Below, in pieces: positions 16,562 through 25,221 of a stretch of 64,000 bases of DNA. Numbering within the stretch: the first letter of the stretch is position 1; each line of letters opens with the position of its first letter. Source of the stretch: Paracoccaceae bacterium (GTDB lineage Bacteria > Pseudomonadota > Alphaproteobacteria > Rhodobacterales > Rhodobacteraceae). The stretch is taken from the NCBI GenBank assembly GCA_028284605.1, contig JANQRL010000048.1, positions 1-64,000 on the forward strand. Direction: 5' to 3'. The position numbers were made by a program, and so were the translations under genes. The notes beneath the pieces were generated by a model that was not told the origin of the DNA, searched no databases, and saw nothing but the letters and a program-made list of their open reading frames with translations.

Positions 16562-17497
16562 ATGGACCTGATCGAGTTCTTCGGCAATCACACGTTCAGG
16601 ATGGTGTTCTTCGGGACCATGCTGATTGGCATCGTCGCCGGCGCCCTCGGATCGTTCGCCTATCTTCGCAAACAATCCCTGATCAGCGACGTCGTCGCGC
16701 ACTCCGCCCTGCCGGGTGCTCTGATGGCCTTCCTGATCGCGGTCACGGTGTTCGAGGCGAACGGCCGCAACATGCTCGGGCTCATCGTCGGCGCCGTCGC
16801 CACCGGCACGCTCTCGGCGCTTTTCGCCAATGCGATCTCGGCGCGCACGAAAATCCCGATCGACACGGCAATGGCGATCTCGCTGACGGTCTTTTTTGGC
16901 GCTGGCATGATCCTGTTGCGTATCATCGCGAACGGAGTTTTCCCCGGAAAGGGCGGCATCGACGACTACCTGTTCGGCAATGCCTCGGTGATCACCATCG
17001 CGGATCTGACCACGAGTGCTGCCGTGGGCGCCTTGGCCCTCGCCCTGATGCTGGTGTTCTGGAAGGAGTTCACGCTCAGGACCTTCGATCCGACGCTTTC
17101 TACGATGCTCGGGTTCCGCGCGCGGATCATCGATACTCTGATGTTCACCACCATCGTCATCGCCATCGTGATCGGCGTCAAGGCGGTCGGCGTCGTGCTG
17201 ATGATCGCGTTCGTCGTCACACCGCCGGCCGCGGCCCGGCAGTGGACCAGCACATTGCCCGGCATGGTCGCGCTGTCAGGCGTGTTCGGAGGCATCGGAA
17301 GCGGCGTCGGAGCTTACCTGTCGATCGTAACGGGCAACATTCCGACCGGGCCGGTGATCGTTCTCACCCTGTTCGCGATCTTCCTTGTATCCCTGCTCGC
17401 CTCGCCGCGACGCAGCGTGATCACCACGGCACTGCGCCGCGCCCGGGCCCGTGAAGACCTGAGGCGCGAACTGCTGAATGAAATGGCGGACCGATGA
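16562..17497 (+). CDS. Metal ABC transporter permease (first)
   Basis: A 311-aa ABC-3 family membrane subunit with eight or nine hydrophobic helices (MVFFGTMLIGIVAGALGSFA, then KQSLISDVVAHSALPG). The conserved KAVGVVLMIAFVVTPPAAA segment lies in the second half. It ends in a charged cytoplasmic tail and overlaps the next permease by 4 bp (ATGA), so the two subunits are made in equal amounts as a heterodimer. Confidence 0.92.
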   Translation: MDLIEFFGNHTFRMVFFGTMLIGIVAGALGSFAYLRKQSLISDVVAHSALPGALMAFLIAVTVFEANGRNMLGLIVGAVATGTLSALFANAISARTKIPIDTAMAISLTVFFGAGMILLRIIANGVFPGKGGIDDYLFGNASVITIADLTTSAAVGALALALMLVFWKEFTLRTFDPTLSTMLGFRARIIDTLMFTTIVIAIVIGVKAVGVVLMIAFVVTPPAAARQWTSTLPGMVALSGVFGGIGSGVGAYLSIVTGNIPTGPVIVLTLFAIFLVSLLASPRRSVITTALRRARAREDLRRELLNEMADR

Positions 17498-18420
17498 GCT
17501 TTCTTCTCGGCACCAGTCTGCTCGCCATCATCACCGCACTGGCCTGTGCGCTGCCCGGTGTCTTCGTGGTCCTGCGACGGAACTCGATGCTCGTGGAAGG
17601 GATCGCGCATGCCGTCCTGCCCGGCATCGTCGTCGGCTACGCCTTCACCCTCGATCTCGACTCGCCTTGGCTCATCGTCGGCGCGGCGCTGGCCGGATTG
17701 CTGGTCGTGCTCTGCAACGAGTGGCTGATCCGTACCGGGCTGCTCATCGGCGATGCGCCGCAGGGCCTGGTCTTCCCGGCGCTCTTCGCGGCCGGCGTCA
17801 TCATGATCACCCTGGATTTCAACCACGTCCACCTTCACACGCATGTCGTGCTGATCGGCGACCTGAATCTGGCCGCCTTTCAACAGCTCACCGTGAACGG
17901 CGTGTCGATCGGCCCGCAATACCTCTACGTCATGCTCGCCGTCCTTGTCGTGAATGTCGCGTTCATCGCGCTCTTCTATCCAAGGCTGAAACTGACGACC
18001 TTCGACAATGAGTTCGCAACCGTCCTGGGCATGCGGACCGGGTTGCTGAATACGGCCTTCATGTTCCTGGTGTCGGTCACCGTGGTCGCCGCTTTTCATG
18101 CCGCCGGCGCGCTTCTCGTGATCTCGCTGCTGGTCGCTCCGGGCGCGACCGCCCACCTGATCAGCCGGCGCCTGTCCGTCCTGCTTGTCCTCACGGCCGT
18201 CTTCGCCATCGTCGGAGCCCTCGCCGGGTTCTGGATCGCCTATGCTCTAAATGCGGCGACCTCCGCGGTCATGGCGGTGTTCTACGGGTTTATGTTCGTC
18301 GCCGTTGCGGTCGCCGACACGCTGGCGACGCGGGTCCGCCGACATCGCCGGACCGAAGCAACATCCGCGCGACGCCATCGTCCAACGCATGGCAAAACCG
18401 ACTCCGCCCATTCTCCCTAA
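17494..18420 (+). CDS. Metal ABC transporter permease (second)
   Basis: A 308-aa ABC-3 family permease paralogous to the previous gene: RRNSMLVEGIAHAVLPGIV and AAGALLVISLLVAPGATAHL match the conserved positions. A His-rich stretch (NHVHLHTHVVL) lies on a loop near residues 110-120 and may take part in metal handling. The C-terminus is rich in Arg and His. It closes the four-gene importer; the CCC1-type gene follows after 24 bp. Confidence 0.92.
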   Translation: MSFLLGTSLLAIITALACALPGVFVVLRRNSMLVEGIAHAVLPGIVVGYAFTLDLDSPWLIVGAALAGLLVVLCNEWLIRTGLLIGDAPQGLVFPALFAAGVIMITLDFNHVHLHTHVVLIGDLNLAAFQQLTVNGVSIGPQYLYVMLAVLVVNVAFIALFYPRLKLTTFDNEFATVLGMRTGLLNTAFMFLVSVTVVAAFHAAGALLVISLLVAPGATAHLISRRLSVLLVLTAVFAIVGALAGFWIAYALNAATSAVMAVFYGFMFVAVAVADTLATRVRRHRRTEATSARRHRPTHGKTDSAHSP

Positions 18421-18444
18421 CCAGTCACAAAGGCTTTGCCGCGC

Positions 18445-19158
18445 ATGGACGAGACCTTCGCCGCGACCCATCCCAACGATCCCCATCGTCTCGGGCGCAG
18501 CCACTGGCTGCGCGCCGCGGTGCTGGGTGCGACCGACGGGATCGTGTCGATCTCCGCACTCCTGATCGGCGTTGCCGCAGCGGTGTCGACGCGGGATGTC
18601 GTGCTGGCCACCGGCGTGGCGGGGCTCGTCGCCGGTGCGATGTCGATCTCGGCGAGCGAGTACATCTCGGTGTCGTCGCAATCGGACATCGAGCGCGCCG
18701 AAATCACCCGCGAAAAGCGCGCGCTCAGAGACGATCCCGAGGGCGAGCTTGCGGAAATGGCCGCGATCTACCGCAAACGCGGCTTGAGACGTGAGACGGC
18801 CGACCAAGTCGCCAAGGAACTGACCCGAAGTGGCGCCCTCGAGGCGCATCTTCGGGACGAAGTGGGCCTGCTCGACCTGCATTCCGCAAGCCCGCGACGG
18901 GCCGCGCTTGCCTCCGGGTCGGCCTTCGCCTGCGCCGCGCTGTTGCCCCTTGGTGCCGCGGTTTTCGCCCCCGCGGGATACATCGTGCCGTCCGTTCTTG
19001 TCGCGACGCTGCTCGCGCTCTTGGCCCTCGGCGCCCTCGGGGCCAGGACAGGCGGGGCTCCCATAGCGCCGGCGATGCGTCGGACAGCCGTGTGGGGTGC
19101 GATGGCGATGATAGCCACGTTCCTTGCCGGATCGCTCGTAGGAGGCGTGCTGGAGTAA
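18445..19158 (+). CDS. VIT1/CCC1 family Fe2+/Mn2+ transporter
   Basis: A 237-aa membrane protein of the vacuolar-iron-transporter family. Two N-terminal helices (LGATDGIVSISALLIGVAAA, GLVAGAMSISASEYISVSSQ) carry the conserved acidic and Gly/Ser positions. A cytoplasmic metal-binding three-helix region follows (about 68-145, rich in Glu), then three C-terminal helices. Bacterial members export or sequester Fe2+/Mn2+. Placed straight after a Mn/Zn-type importer, it may relieve metal overload. I use the ATG at 18445; a TTG at 18436 is an alternative. Confidence 0.88.
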   Translation: MDETFAATHPNDPHRLGRSHWLRAAVLGATDGIVSISALLIGVAAAVSTRDVVLATGVAGLVAGAMSISASEYISVSSQSDIERAEITREKRALRDDPEGELAEMAAIYRKRGLRRETADQVAKELTRSGALEAHLRDEVGLLDLHSASPRRAALASGSAFACAALLPLGAAVFAPAGYIVPSVLVATLLALLALGALGARTGGAPIAPAMRRTAVWGAMAMIATFLAGSLVGGVLE

Positions 19159-19316
19159 CCAACGCGCCGGGCGAGAGACCGATGGATCTTCCCGGTTTCC
19201 CGGGGTCAGTGGCGGCTACCGGCCGGTTCAAGCGAGCCTCTGGGCCCGACGCCCCCGTTGCCTGGCCGGTCCGTGGTGCTAGAACCGATCTGCCAAACCA
19301 TGCCAGCAGGCTGCAA

Positions 19317-20171
19317 ATGTCGGATTTCATCTCGATCCTCGGTGTAAAGGGCGGCCCGGCAATCCGGCCCGGGTCCAACATGCCGACCGCGATCCTGCTT
19401 CGGGTCGGGGGCAGGTGTCTTCTGATCGATGCCGGCCTGGGCGCGACGCGGGGGGTCTGTGACCAGGGTGTCGCGCTCACCGAAATCGCGCAGATATTCG
19501 TCACGCACCTGCATTCGGATCATTATCTTGAGCTTGGCCCGTTTCTGCACACGGCCTGGACCGCCGGTCTCTCGGAACGGGTGATCGTGCATGGGCCGGA
19601 GGGGCTTGCCGGATATTGGGCCGGTTTCCTCCAGTCGATGGACTTCGACATCAAGCTCAGGATCGAGGATGAGGGACGGCCCGACCTCGCAGCCTTGTTC
19701 GACCTTAGGGTCCTGGAGGAAGGTGAGGTCCTTGCAGAGCCCGGCCTGACGGTTCGCGCGCTGCGCAACGTGCATCCTCCGATCGAAGAGAGCTATGCCC
19801 TCCGCTTCGAGACCGAGGATGCCTGTGTCGTCATCTCGGGCGATACGGCCTTCATGCCCGAGATGATCGAGTTTTCCCGCGGCGCGGACGTTCTGGTGCA
19901 TGAGGCCATGCTGACCCAGGGCGTGGATGCGTTGGTCGCGAAGGTGGGGCCCCGGGATGATCGGTTGCGGCAGCACATCCTGCGCAGCCACACGAGCGCG
20001 TCGGACGCCGGGCGGATCGCTGCGCAAGCCGGGGTGGGCACGCTGGCCCTGATGCACTTCGTGCCGGACGGGCTGCCGGAATTCGGCCCCGATGCCTGGA
20101 TTGCGGCGGTGCGTGAAACCTGGACCGGTCCGCTAATCCTCGGGACCGACGGGGTGCGGATCGACCTCTGA
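19317..20171 (+). CDS. MBL-fold metallo-hydrolase, RNase Z/arylsulfatase-like
   Basis: A 284-aa metallo-beta-lactamase-fold enzyme. The zinc motif is THLHSDHYLELG (HxHxDH), with further ligands in RNVHPP, ISGDTAF and LMHFVP. The short N-terminus and length fit the RNase Z-like/AtsA group of hydrolases. The start at 19317 is the first ATG before the fold. Its 3' end overlaps the convergent XRE-cupin gene by 39 bp. The substrate is unknown; the neighbours do not define it. Confidence 0.88.
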   Translation: MSDFISILGVKGGPAIRPGSNMPTAILLRVGGRCLLIDAGLGATRGVCDQGVALTEIAQIFVTHLHSDHYLELGPFLHTAWTAGLSERVIVHGPEGLAGYWAGFLQSMDFDIKLRIEDEGRPDLAALFDLRVLEEGEVLAEPGLTVRALRNVHPPIEESYALRFETEDACVVISGDTAFMPEMIEFSRGADVLVHEAMLTQGVDALVAKVGPRDDRLRQHILRSHTSASDAGRIAAQAGVGTLALMHFVPDGLPEFGPDAWIAAVRETWTGPLILGTDGVRIDL

Positions 20172-20783
20172 GCGGGCGCGCTCGAGTCCGGTGCAGACGC
20201 AGAGGATACGGGCGGGGCGGTCCGCGGCGGAAGCATAGAGATGCCCGCGCCCGCTGTCGAAATAGAGGCTTTCCCCGGCCTTCAGCCGAACCTCGTGGAG
20301 GCCCTCCGCCCGCACCACGACCTCGCCCTCGATCACGAAGAGGAACTCCTCTCCCGGATGCGACACCATCCGGTCGAAGCGCATCTCCTGGTCCGGTTTG
20401 AGCGTGCCCAGCATCGGCGTCATGGTGCGGCCGCTGAGGTTGGGAAACAGCATCTCATAGGTGTAGTTTTCGGTCTCCAGATACCCTTCATCTCCCGGTC
20501 GGCAGACCTGAAACGCCCCGGGGGAGAAGGTGCGGCCGCTGTCGGCGAACAGCTCCGCCAGATCGACGCCGAGGCCCAGAGCAAGCTGGGAGAAGCGGTC
20601 ATAGGTCGGCGCCATCAGGTTGCGTTCGATCTTCGAGACGGTCGAGACCGCGAGGCCGGCGCGGGAAGCCACCTCCTGGATCGTGAGACCCCGATCCTGC
20701 CGGATCTGGCGGGCGCGGGCGGCGAAAGCGGCCCGCGCTGCGGCGGGGTCGGTCGCGGGAGGGCGGTGCGCGGGAATGGCCAT
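20133..20783 (-). CDS. XRE family regulator with C-terminal cupin domain
   Basis: A 216-aa regulator of the PuuR-like XRE-cupin class. The helix-turn-helix is at about residues 21-75 (LTIQEVASRAGLAVSTVSKI). The cupin barrel at about 110-190 contains HPGEEFLFVIEGEV and the second cupin motif GESLYFDSGRGHLY. Such regulators sense amines, amino acids or their metabolites. It is divergent from the FAD oxidoreductase gene 88 bp away and is the obvious regulator of that gene and the following transporter. Start could be the ATG at 20783 or a GTG at 20792. Confidence 0.9.
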   Translation of the reverse strand: MAIPAHRPPATDPAAARAAFAARARQIRQDRGLTIQEVASRAGLAVSTVSKIERNLMAPTYDRFSQLALGLGVDLAELFADSGRTFSPGAFQVCRPGDEGYLETENYTYEMLFPNLSGRTMTPMLGTLKPDQEMRFDRMVSHPGEEFLFVIEGEVVVRAEGLHEVRLKAGESLYFDSGRGHLYASAADRPARILCVCTGLERARSEVDPHPVGPED

Positions 20784-20871
20784 TGGCGACACATTAGGGC
20801 GGTCTCGGGGCGCCGGCTAGATGGCCCGGCCCCCCTTTTTCCGATCGGAAAAGCGCGCTAGCGTGTCCGGA

Positions 20872-22020
20872 ATGCGGGAGTCGGTGGACATTGCGGTGGT
20901 GGGCGGCGGCATTGCGGGGCTGTCCGTGGCCGCCTTGCTGGCCCGGCACGCCTCCGTCGTCGTTCTAGAGGCCGAGGAGCAGCCGGGCTACCATGCCACC
21001 GGCCGGTCCGCGGCGGTCTTCGCGCAGAATTACGGCTCGCCGCTGACGCGGGCGCTGACCGCCTGGTCGGCCCGGGTCTACGAGGCAATGGTGCCGGCGG
21101 TCCTGTCGCCCCGCGGCCTCCTGCGGTTCGCCCCCGAAACGGACCGCGACCGCATGGCCGCGCTCTTTCGAAAGATGTCGCGGGATGTGCCGCTGGCCTG
21201 GCTGGAGGCGGACGAGATTGCGGCGCGATTGCCGCTCCTCCGGCCCGGCCGGGCCGGGTGCGGGTTCGAGAACGCGGCCGCGATGGACATGGATGTCTCG
21301 GCGATCTTGCAGGCCCATGTTCGGACGCTCATCGCCCATAGCGGCCGCCTCGTCACGGGGTTCAGACTGGTCATGGCACGCCGGGCCGATGCCAGATGGA
21401 CCCTGACATCGGAGAAGGGCGCGACCGTCGCCGCAGACATACTGGTCAATGCCGCCGGCGCCTGGGCCGACGAGATCGCCGTGATCGCCGGCGCCGTGCC
21501 GCTTGGGCTGACGCCGCTCCGGCGCAGCGCCGTGATCTTCGATCCGCCGGCGGGTCGGGACATCGCGGGTTTGCCCATGGCCATCGATCTGGACGAAACA
21601 CTCTACGTGAAGCCGGAGGCCGGTCGCCTGATGGCATCGCCCTGCGACGAAACGCCCGCACCGCTCGCCGACAGCCGGCCCGAGGAGATCGACATCGCCA
21701 TCTGTTTGGACCGGGTCGAGCGGCTCTTCGACATTCCCTCCCCACGGCCCCTGGCCGCATGGTCCGGGCTCAGAACCTTCGCCCCGGATCGGGAGCCGCT
21801 CTGCGGATGGGACACGGCCTGCCCAGGGCTCTTCTGGCTCGCCGGGCAAGGGGGATACGGTGTGCAGACGGCGCCGGCGCTGGCCCGCCTCGCGGCCGAC
21901 CGCATCCTTCACGATGACGCGCAGTCCCGGACCGAAATGCCCGGCGTCGATCCCCGGGCCATCGCGCCCGACCGATTTGCGGAACACCACTCAAGACCCA
22001 AAACAGGAGAGCTTCGATGA
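20872..22020 (+). CDS. FAD-dependent oxidoreductase (DAO family, D-amino acid/glycine oxidase-like)
   Basis: A 382-aa flavoprotein with the dinucleotide motif VVGGGIAGLSVAALLA at the N-terminus, a second FAD contact in LVNAAGAWADEIA, and the C-terminal LAGQGGYGVQTAPALARLAA. This is the DAO superfamily, which oxidises amine C-N bonds. It overlaps the next gene, a TctC binding protein, by 4 bp (ATGA), so uptake and oxidation of the same compound is likely. The start is the ATG at 20872. Confidence 0.9.
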   Translation: MRESVDIAVVGGGIAGLSVAALLARHASVVVLEAEEQPGYHATGRSAAVFAQNYGSPLTRALTAWSARVYEAMVPAVLSPRGLLRFAPETDRDRMAALFRKMSRDVPLAWLEADEIAARLPLLRPGRAGCGFENAAAMDMDVSAILQAHVRTLIAHSGRLVTGFRLVMARRADARWTLTSEKGATVAADILVNAAGAWADEIAVIAGAVPLGLTPLRRSAVIFDPPAGRDIAGLPMAIDLDETLYVKPEAGRLMASPCDETPAPLADSRPEEIDIAICLDRVERLFDIPSPRPLAAWSGLRTFAPDREPLCGWDTACPGLFWLAGQGGYGVQTAPALARLAADRILHDDAQSRTEMPGVDPRAIAPDRFAEHHSRPKTGELR

Positions 22021-22949
22021 AACGCCTCATATCCGCCGCCCTGGGCCTCGCCCTGATGGCGGCCCCGGCCCTCGCCGACTGGGCCCCCGACGGGCCGATT
22101 TCGCTCTGGATCGGGTTCGGGGCCGGCGGCGAAACCGACACGCTCGGCCGCCTCCTGGCCAGCGAGATGTCCGAGACCACCGGCTGGGACATTGTCGTCG
22201 AGAACCGCCCCGGCGGCGGCGGCATGGCGATGTTCACCCAGCTTTCCGTGGCCGAGGCGGACGGGCAGACGCTGGGGATGGGCGTGACGATGCCGGTTCT
22301 CGTCAACCTGACCGTCCGCCCCGATGAGGTGCCCTTCACCCTCGACAGTTTCGACTATCTCGGGACCGTCGCGCTGGCCCAGGTCGGGATCATCGCGCCG
22401 GCGGACGCGCCCTACGACACGCTCAGCGAACTCGTCACCTGGTCGCAGGAGAACGGCGGCGCCCTGGTCGGGTTCGATGCCCGCCCGCAGGAATTGCTGA
22501 TGCGGTTCGTCGATGCCGAGACCGGGGCCGGGTTCCGGCTGGTGTCGATGGAAAGCTCGGCCGAGGGTCTGCAGAACGTCCTAGGCGGCCATGTGCAGGC
22601 GGCCTTCACCGCGGGCGTTCACATCCCGTCGATGGAGGCCGGCGACGTCAAGATGATCGCCTCGGCCAATGCCCAGCGTCATTCCTATGCGCCCGACGTC
22701 TCCACTGTACAGGAGCAGGGCTACGACATCTTTGTCGACCCGTGGTTCTACGTCGCCGCCCCGGCCGGCCTGCCCGAGGACGCAGCGACCGCCCTGGCCG
22801 ACGCGATGCGCGCGGCGCTCGACAGCGAGACCATGACCGAGGTGATCGAGCGCACGATGAACACCGAGCCGGGCGATGCCGGGCCGGCAGAGACGCGCGA
22901 GATGCTCGATGCGGGCCTCGAAAACGCCGCGCGCCTCTTTGCAAACTGA
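22017..22949 (+). CDS. TTT transporter periplasmic binding protein TctC (set 1)
   Basis: A 310-aa Bug/TctC-family solute receptor. The signal peptide is at about residues 1-20 (ends PALADW). The family core is clear: IGFGAGGETDTLGRLLA, VVENRPGGGGMAMF and later SYAPDVSTVQEQGYDIF. These receptors bind carboxylates for the TctAB permease. It is coupled by overlap to the FAD oxidoreductase, and TctB follows after 16 bp. The ligand is likely an amino- or other carboxylic acid but is not shown. Confidence 0.92.
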   Translation: MKRLISAALGLALMAAPALADWAPDGPISLWIGFGAGGETDTLGRLLASEMSETTGWDIVVENRPGGGGMAMFTQLSVAEADGQTLGMGVTMPVLVNLTVRPDEVPFTLDSFDYLGTVALAQVGIIAPADAPYDTLSELVTWSQENGGALVGFDARPQELLMRFVDAETGAGFRLVSMESSAEGLQNVLGGHVQAAFTAGVHIPSMEAGDVKMIASANAQRHSYAPDVSTVQEQGYDIFVDPWFYVAAPAGLPEDAATALADAMRAALDSETMTEVIERTMNTEPGDAGPAETREMLDAGLENAARLFAN

Positions 22950-22965
22950 GGTGACGACAACCGGG

Positions 22966-23382
22966 ATGGACCGAATCTCGGGCGCGTTGGTCATGGCCTT
23001 CGCGCTCGGTCTCTGGGTCTTTGTGATCCCCGATCAGGTCGATGCGGCCGATTACGGCTGGATGCGACCCCGGACCTTGCCGCAGATCCTCGCCGTGACG
23101 CTCCTCGTCCTGGGAGCGCTCCTCGTCCTGCTGCCCTCGCGGGACCGCGATGCGACTGCCGCCGGTCCCGCGGTGCCGGTCGCGATCGGGGCGGGGCTTG
23201 CGGGGGGCGGCGTCCTTGCGATGGGCCTCTGGGGCTTCGCTCTGGCGGCACCTGCCCTCGCGCTCGCTGCCGCTGTCTTCGCCGGAGAGCGGCGCTGGCC
23301 CTGGCTGCTGGCAACCGGGATCGCGGTGCCGGCGGCGATCTGGGCTCTGGTCACTGTCTTCCTCGGCCGTCCGCTGCCCTGA
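22966..23382 (+). CDS. TTT transporter small membrane protein TctB (set 1)
   Basis: A 138-aa protein with four predicted membrane helices, the small subunit of the tripartite tricarboxylate transporter. TctB is poorly conserved; the call rests on size, the RTLPQILAVTLLVLGALLV helix and its place between tctC and tctA. A GTG at 22951 is an alternative start. Confidence 0.88.
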   Translation: MDRISGALVMAFALGLWVFVIPDQVDAADYGWMRPRTLPQILAVTLLVLGALLVLLPSRDRDATAAGPAVPVAIGAGLAGGGVLAMGLWGFALAAPALALAAAVFAGERRWPWLLATGIAVPAAIWALVTVFLGRPLP

Positions 23383-23392
23383 CCGGACCCTC

Positions 23393-24877
23393 ATGCCGCC
23401 CCTCGACATCATCCTTGCCGGGTTCGCGGATGCGCTGACCCTTTGGGGACTCCTGTTCGTGATCGTAGGCGTCGTGATCGGGCAGATCGTCGGCGCCATC
23501 CCAGGCATCGGGCCGATCATGGCGATGGCCATCGCGATCCCCTTCACCTTCACCCTCGATCCGCTCTTCGCGATTTCCTTTCTCGTCGGCATCAACAAGG
23601 GCGGCCTCTTCGGCGCCGCGGTGCCCGCGATCCTGATGAACACGCCCGGGACGCCGGATGCCGCGGCCACGGCGCTCGACGGCTATCCGCTTGCCCGAAG
23701 CGGCAAGCCCTACAAGGCCCTGCGCATCGCGCTTTTCTCCAGCGTCACCGGCGATACGGCGAGCGATATCGTGCTGATCCTCGCCGCCGCGCCCCTGGCC
23801 CTGCTCGCCTTGCAGGCCGGACCGGTGGAGGTGCTGGCGCTGCTCATCTTCGCTTTCGCGGTGGTGTCGGGCCTGGTGGGCCGCTCGCTGATCAAGGGGT
23901 TGATCGCGACCGCCGCGGGACTTCTGCTCGCCACGGTCGGGCTCGATCCCGAACAGGGCAGTCCGCGCTTCGATTTCGGGTTCTTCGAGCTCTATGACGG
24001 GGTGTCGCTGGTCGCCGTCGCCGTGGGGATGCTGGCCTTTGCCGAGATCCTGCGCCGTCTCGCGCTGGGCTGGACGGCGCGCGAGGTGGCGCGTCCTGCC
24101 GCCGCGCCGCAGACCGGCGGACCGGCGGATCGGCGGGTGAGCCTCGCGGAGTACCTTTCCTGCTGGCGGGAACTGGTGCGAGGGGCGCTGATCGGCATCG
24201 GCGTCGGGGCACTGCCGGGGCTCGGCTCCACGGCGGCGGCCTTCATGAGCTATGCGGCGACGAAGAAATCCGACCCGGGCCCGGTGCCCTGGGGCCAGGG
24301 CAACCTGCGCGGGATCGCCGCGACCGAGGCGGCGAATTCCGCCGTTGTCGGCGCGAACCTGATCCCGCTCCTGGGGATCGGCATTCCCGGCTCCATCGCC
24401 GCCGCCCTGCTGATCTCGGCCTTCATGATCCACGGCATCCAGCCCGGCCCGCTGCTCTTTGAAACCCAGGCCCGGCTGATCTACGGGCTCTTCGGCGCGA
24501 TGCTGATGGCGAACCTCTGCAACCTGATCGTCGGTCAGGCCAGCCTGCGCCTCTGGGCCTGGGTCGTGCGCGCGCCGGAGACCCTGATCCTGCCCGCGGC
24601 GCTCTTGGCCTGTATCGTCGGGGTCTACCTGTCCTCGGGTGGGCTCTTCGGGGTCTGGATCATGCTGATGGCGGCCGTCTTGTCCCTGGTCATGACCGCG
24701 ACCGGATTTCCGGTGATCGTCTTCATCATCGCCTTCTTCCTGGGCGAGCGGTTCGAACGGTCCCTGTCCCAGTCCCTCGTCATCCTGAACGGCGATCCCC
24801 TGGCCCTGCGCGACCACCCGGTGGCTCTGCTGCTTCTCGTCGCGTCCGGCGCGGTCGCGGTCTGGATGCGTCGCTGA
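23393..24877 (+). CDS. TTT transporter large permease TctA (set 1)
   Basis: A 494-aa inner-membrane permease with about 12 helices. TctA motifs are present: GAIPGIGPIMAMAIAIPFTF, NKGGLFGAAVPAILMNTPG followed by DGYPLARSGK, and in the second half GALPGLGSTAAAFMSYA and a GIGIPGSIAAALL segment. It catalyses sodium- or proton-driven solute uptake with TctB and TctC. It ends this operon; the 217 bp after it up to the tracrRNA terminator contain nothing I can support. Confidence 0.94.
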   Translation: MPPLDIILAGFADALTLWGLLFVIVGVVIGQIVGAIPGIGPIMAMAIAIPFTFTLDPLFAISFLVGINKGGLFGAAVPAILMNTPGTPDAAATALDGYPLARSGKPYKALRIALFSSVTGDTASDIVLILAAAPLALLALQAGPVEVLALLIFAFAVVSGLVGRSLIKGLIATAAGLLLATVGLDPEQGSPRFDFGFFELYDGVSLVAVAVGMLAFAEILRRLALGWTAREVARPAAAPQTGGPADRRVSLAEYLSCWRELVRGALIGIGVGALPGLGSTAAAFMSYAATKKSDPGPVPWGQGNLRGIAATEAANSAVVGANLIPLLGIGIPGSIAAALLISAFMIHGIQPGPLLFETQARLIYGLFGAMLMANLCNLIVGQASLRLWAWVVRAPETLILPAALLACIVGVYLSSGGLFGVWIMLMAAVLSLVMTATGFPVIVFIIAFFLGERFERSLSQSLVILNGDPLALRDHPVALLLLVASGAVAVWMRR

Positions 24878-25094
24878 CCGCGTCGTCGGAGTTGGAGCCG
24901 CCGTGGCGGGCGGCCCGGTTCGCGCAACCCGTCGGGGCCGGCGCCCGGACAGCGCGCAAACGGGCCGGAGACAGGATTGTCTCTGAGAACTGCGCAGATC
25001 GGGAAGCGACGTGCGATGCGGGGACCCGCCCATAGGGGATATCCGCGGGAGCGCCAGCCGATATCCGCTTTCCGTGGGATCCAAAGGTCCAAAC

Positions 25095-25175
25095 GGGAAA
25101 ACGCGGGCCGTGGCCCGCGCTCCGATGTGGTGCAATCGAGTGCTTGTTAACGGCTCGACCACGAATTCTGAATGT
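25095..25175 (-). ncRNA. tracrRNA for the type II-C CRISPR-Cas9 system (predicted)
   Basis: On the minus strand, 25174-25146 is an anti-repeat: it complements the first 28 nt of the crRNA-sense repeat (GTTGCGGCTGGACC... as read on the minus strand) at 25 positions, with a one-nt bulge. It is followed by a bulged stem CTCGAT...ATCGGAG (nexus-like) and a perfect 8-bp GC stem ending in TTTT (25119-25098). This order of anti-repeat, short hairpin and terminator is that of tracrRNAs. The expected start is about 25175, 7 nt past a TAAACT -10 in an adjacent degenerate repeat. Ends are predicted, not measured. Confidence 0.8.
25098..25119 (-). terminator. Rho-independent terminator of tracrRNA
   Basis: CGCGGGCC and GGCCCGCG form a perfect 8-bp stem with a 2-nt turn (in practice 7 bp and a 4-nt loop). 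On the minus strand the stem is followed by TTTTCCCGTTT. The T-run is only on that side, which fixes transcription away from cas9. Confidence 0.8.
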
Positions 25176-25181
25176 GACGGC

Positions 25182-25217
25182 AGTTTAGCCGTTCAGAATT
25201 CGAGGTCCAGCCAAAAG
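25182..25217 (-). repeat. Degenerate CRISPR repeat upstream of tracrRNA (probable promoter)
   Basis: A 36-nt sequence in the same orientation as the array repeats. It matches 28 of the first 31 plus-strand positions; its last five bases differ (AAAAG for GCAAC). On the minus strand it ends in GGCTAAACT, where array repeats end in GGCTATGCT. TAAACT is a fair -10 element 7 nt before the anti-repeat. In Neisseria-type II-C systems the repeat end carries such a -10. Confidence 0.7.
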
Positions 25218-25221
25218 TCCG

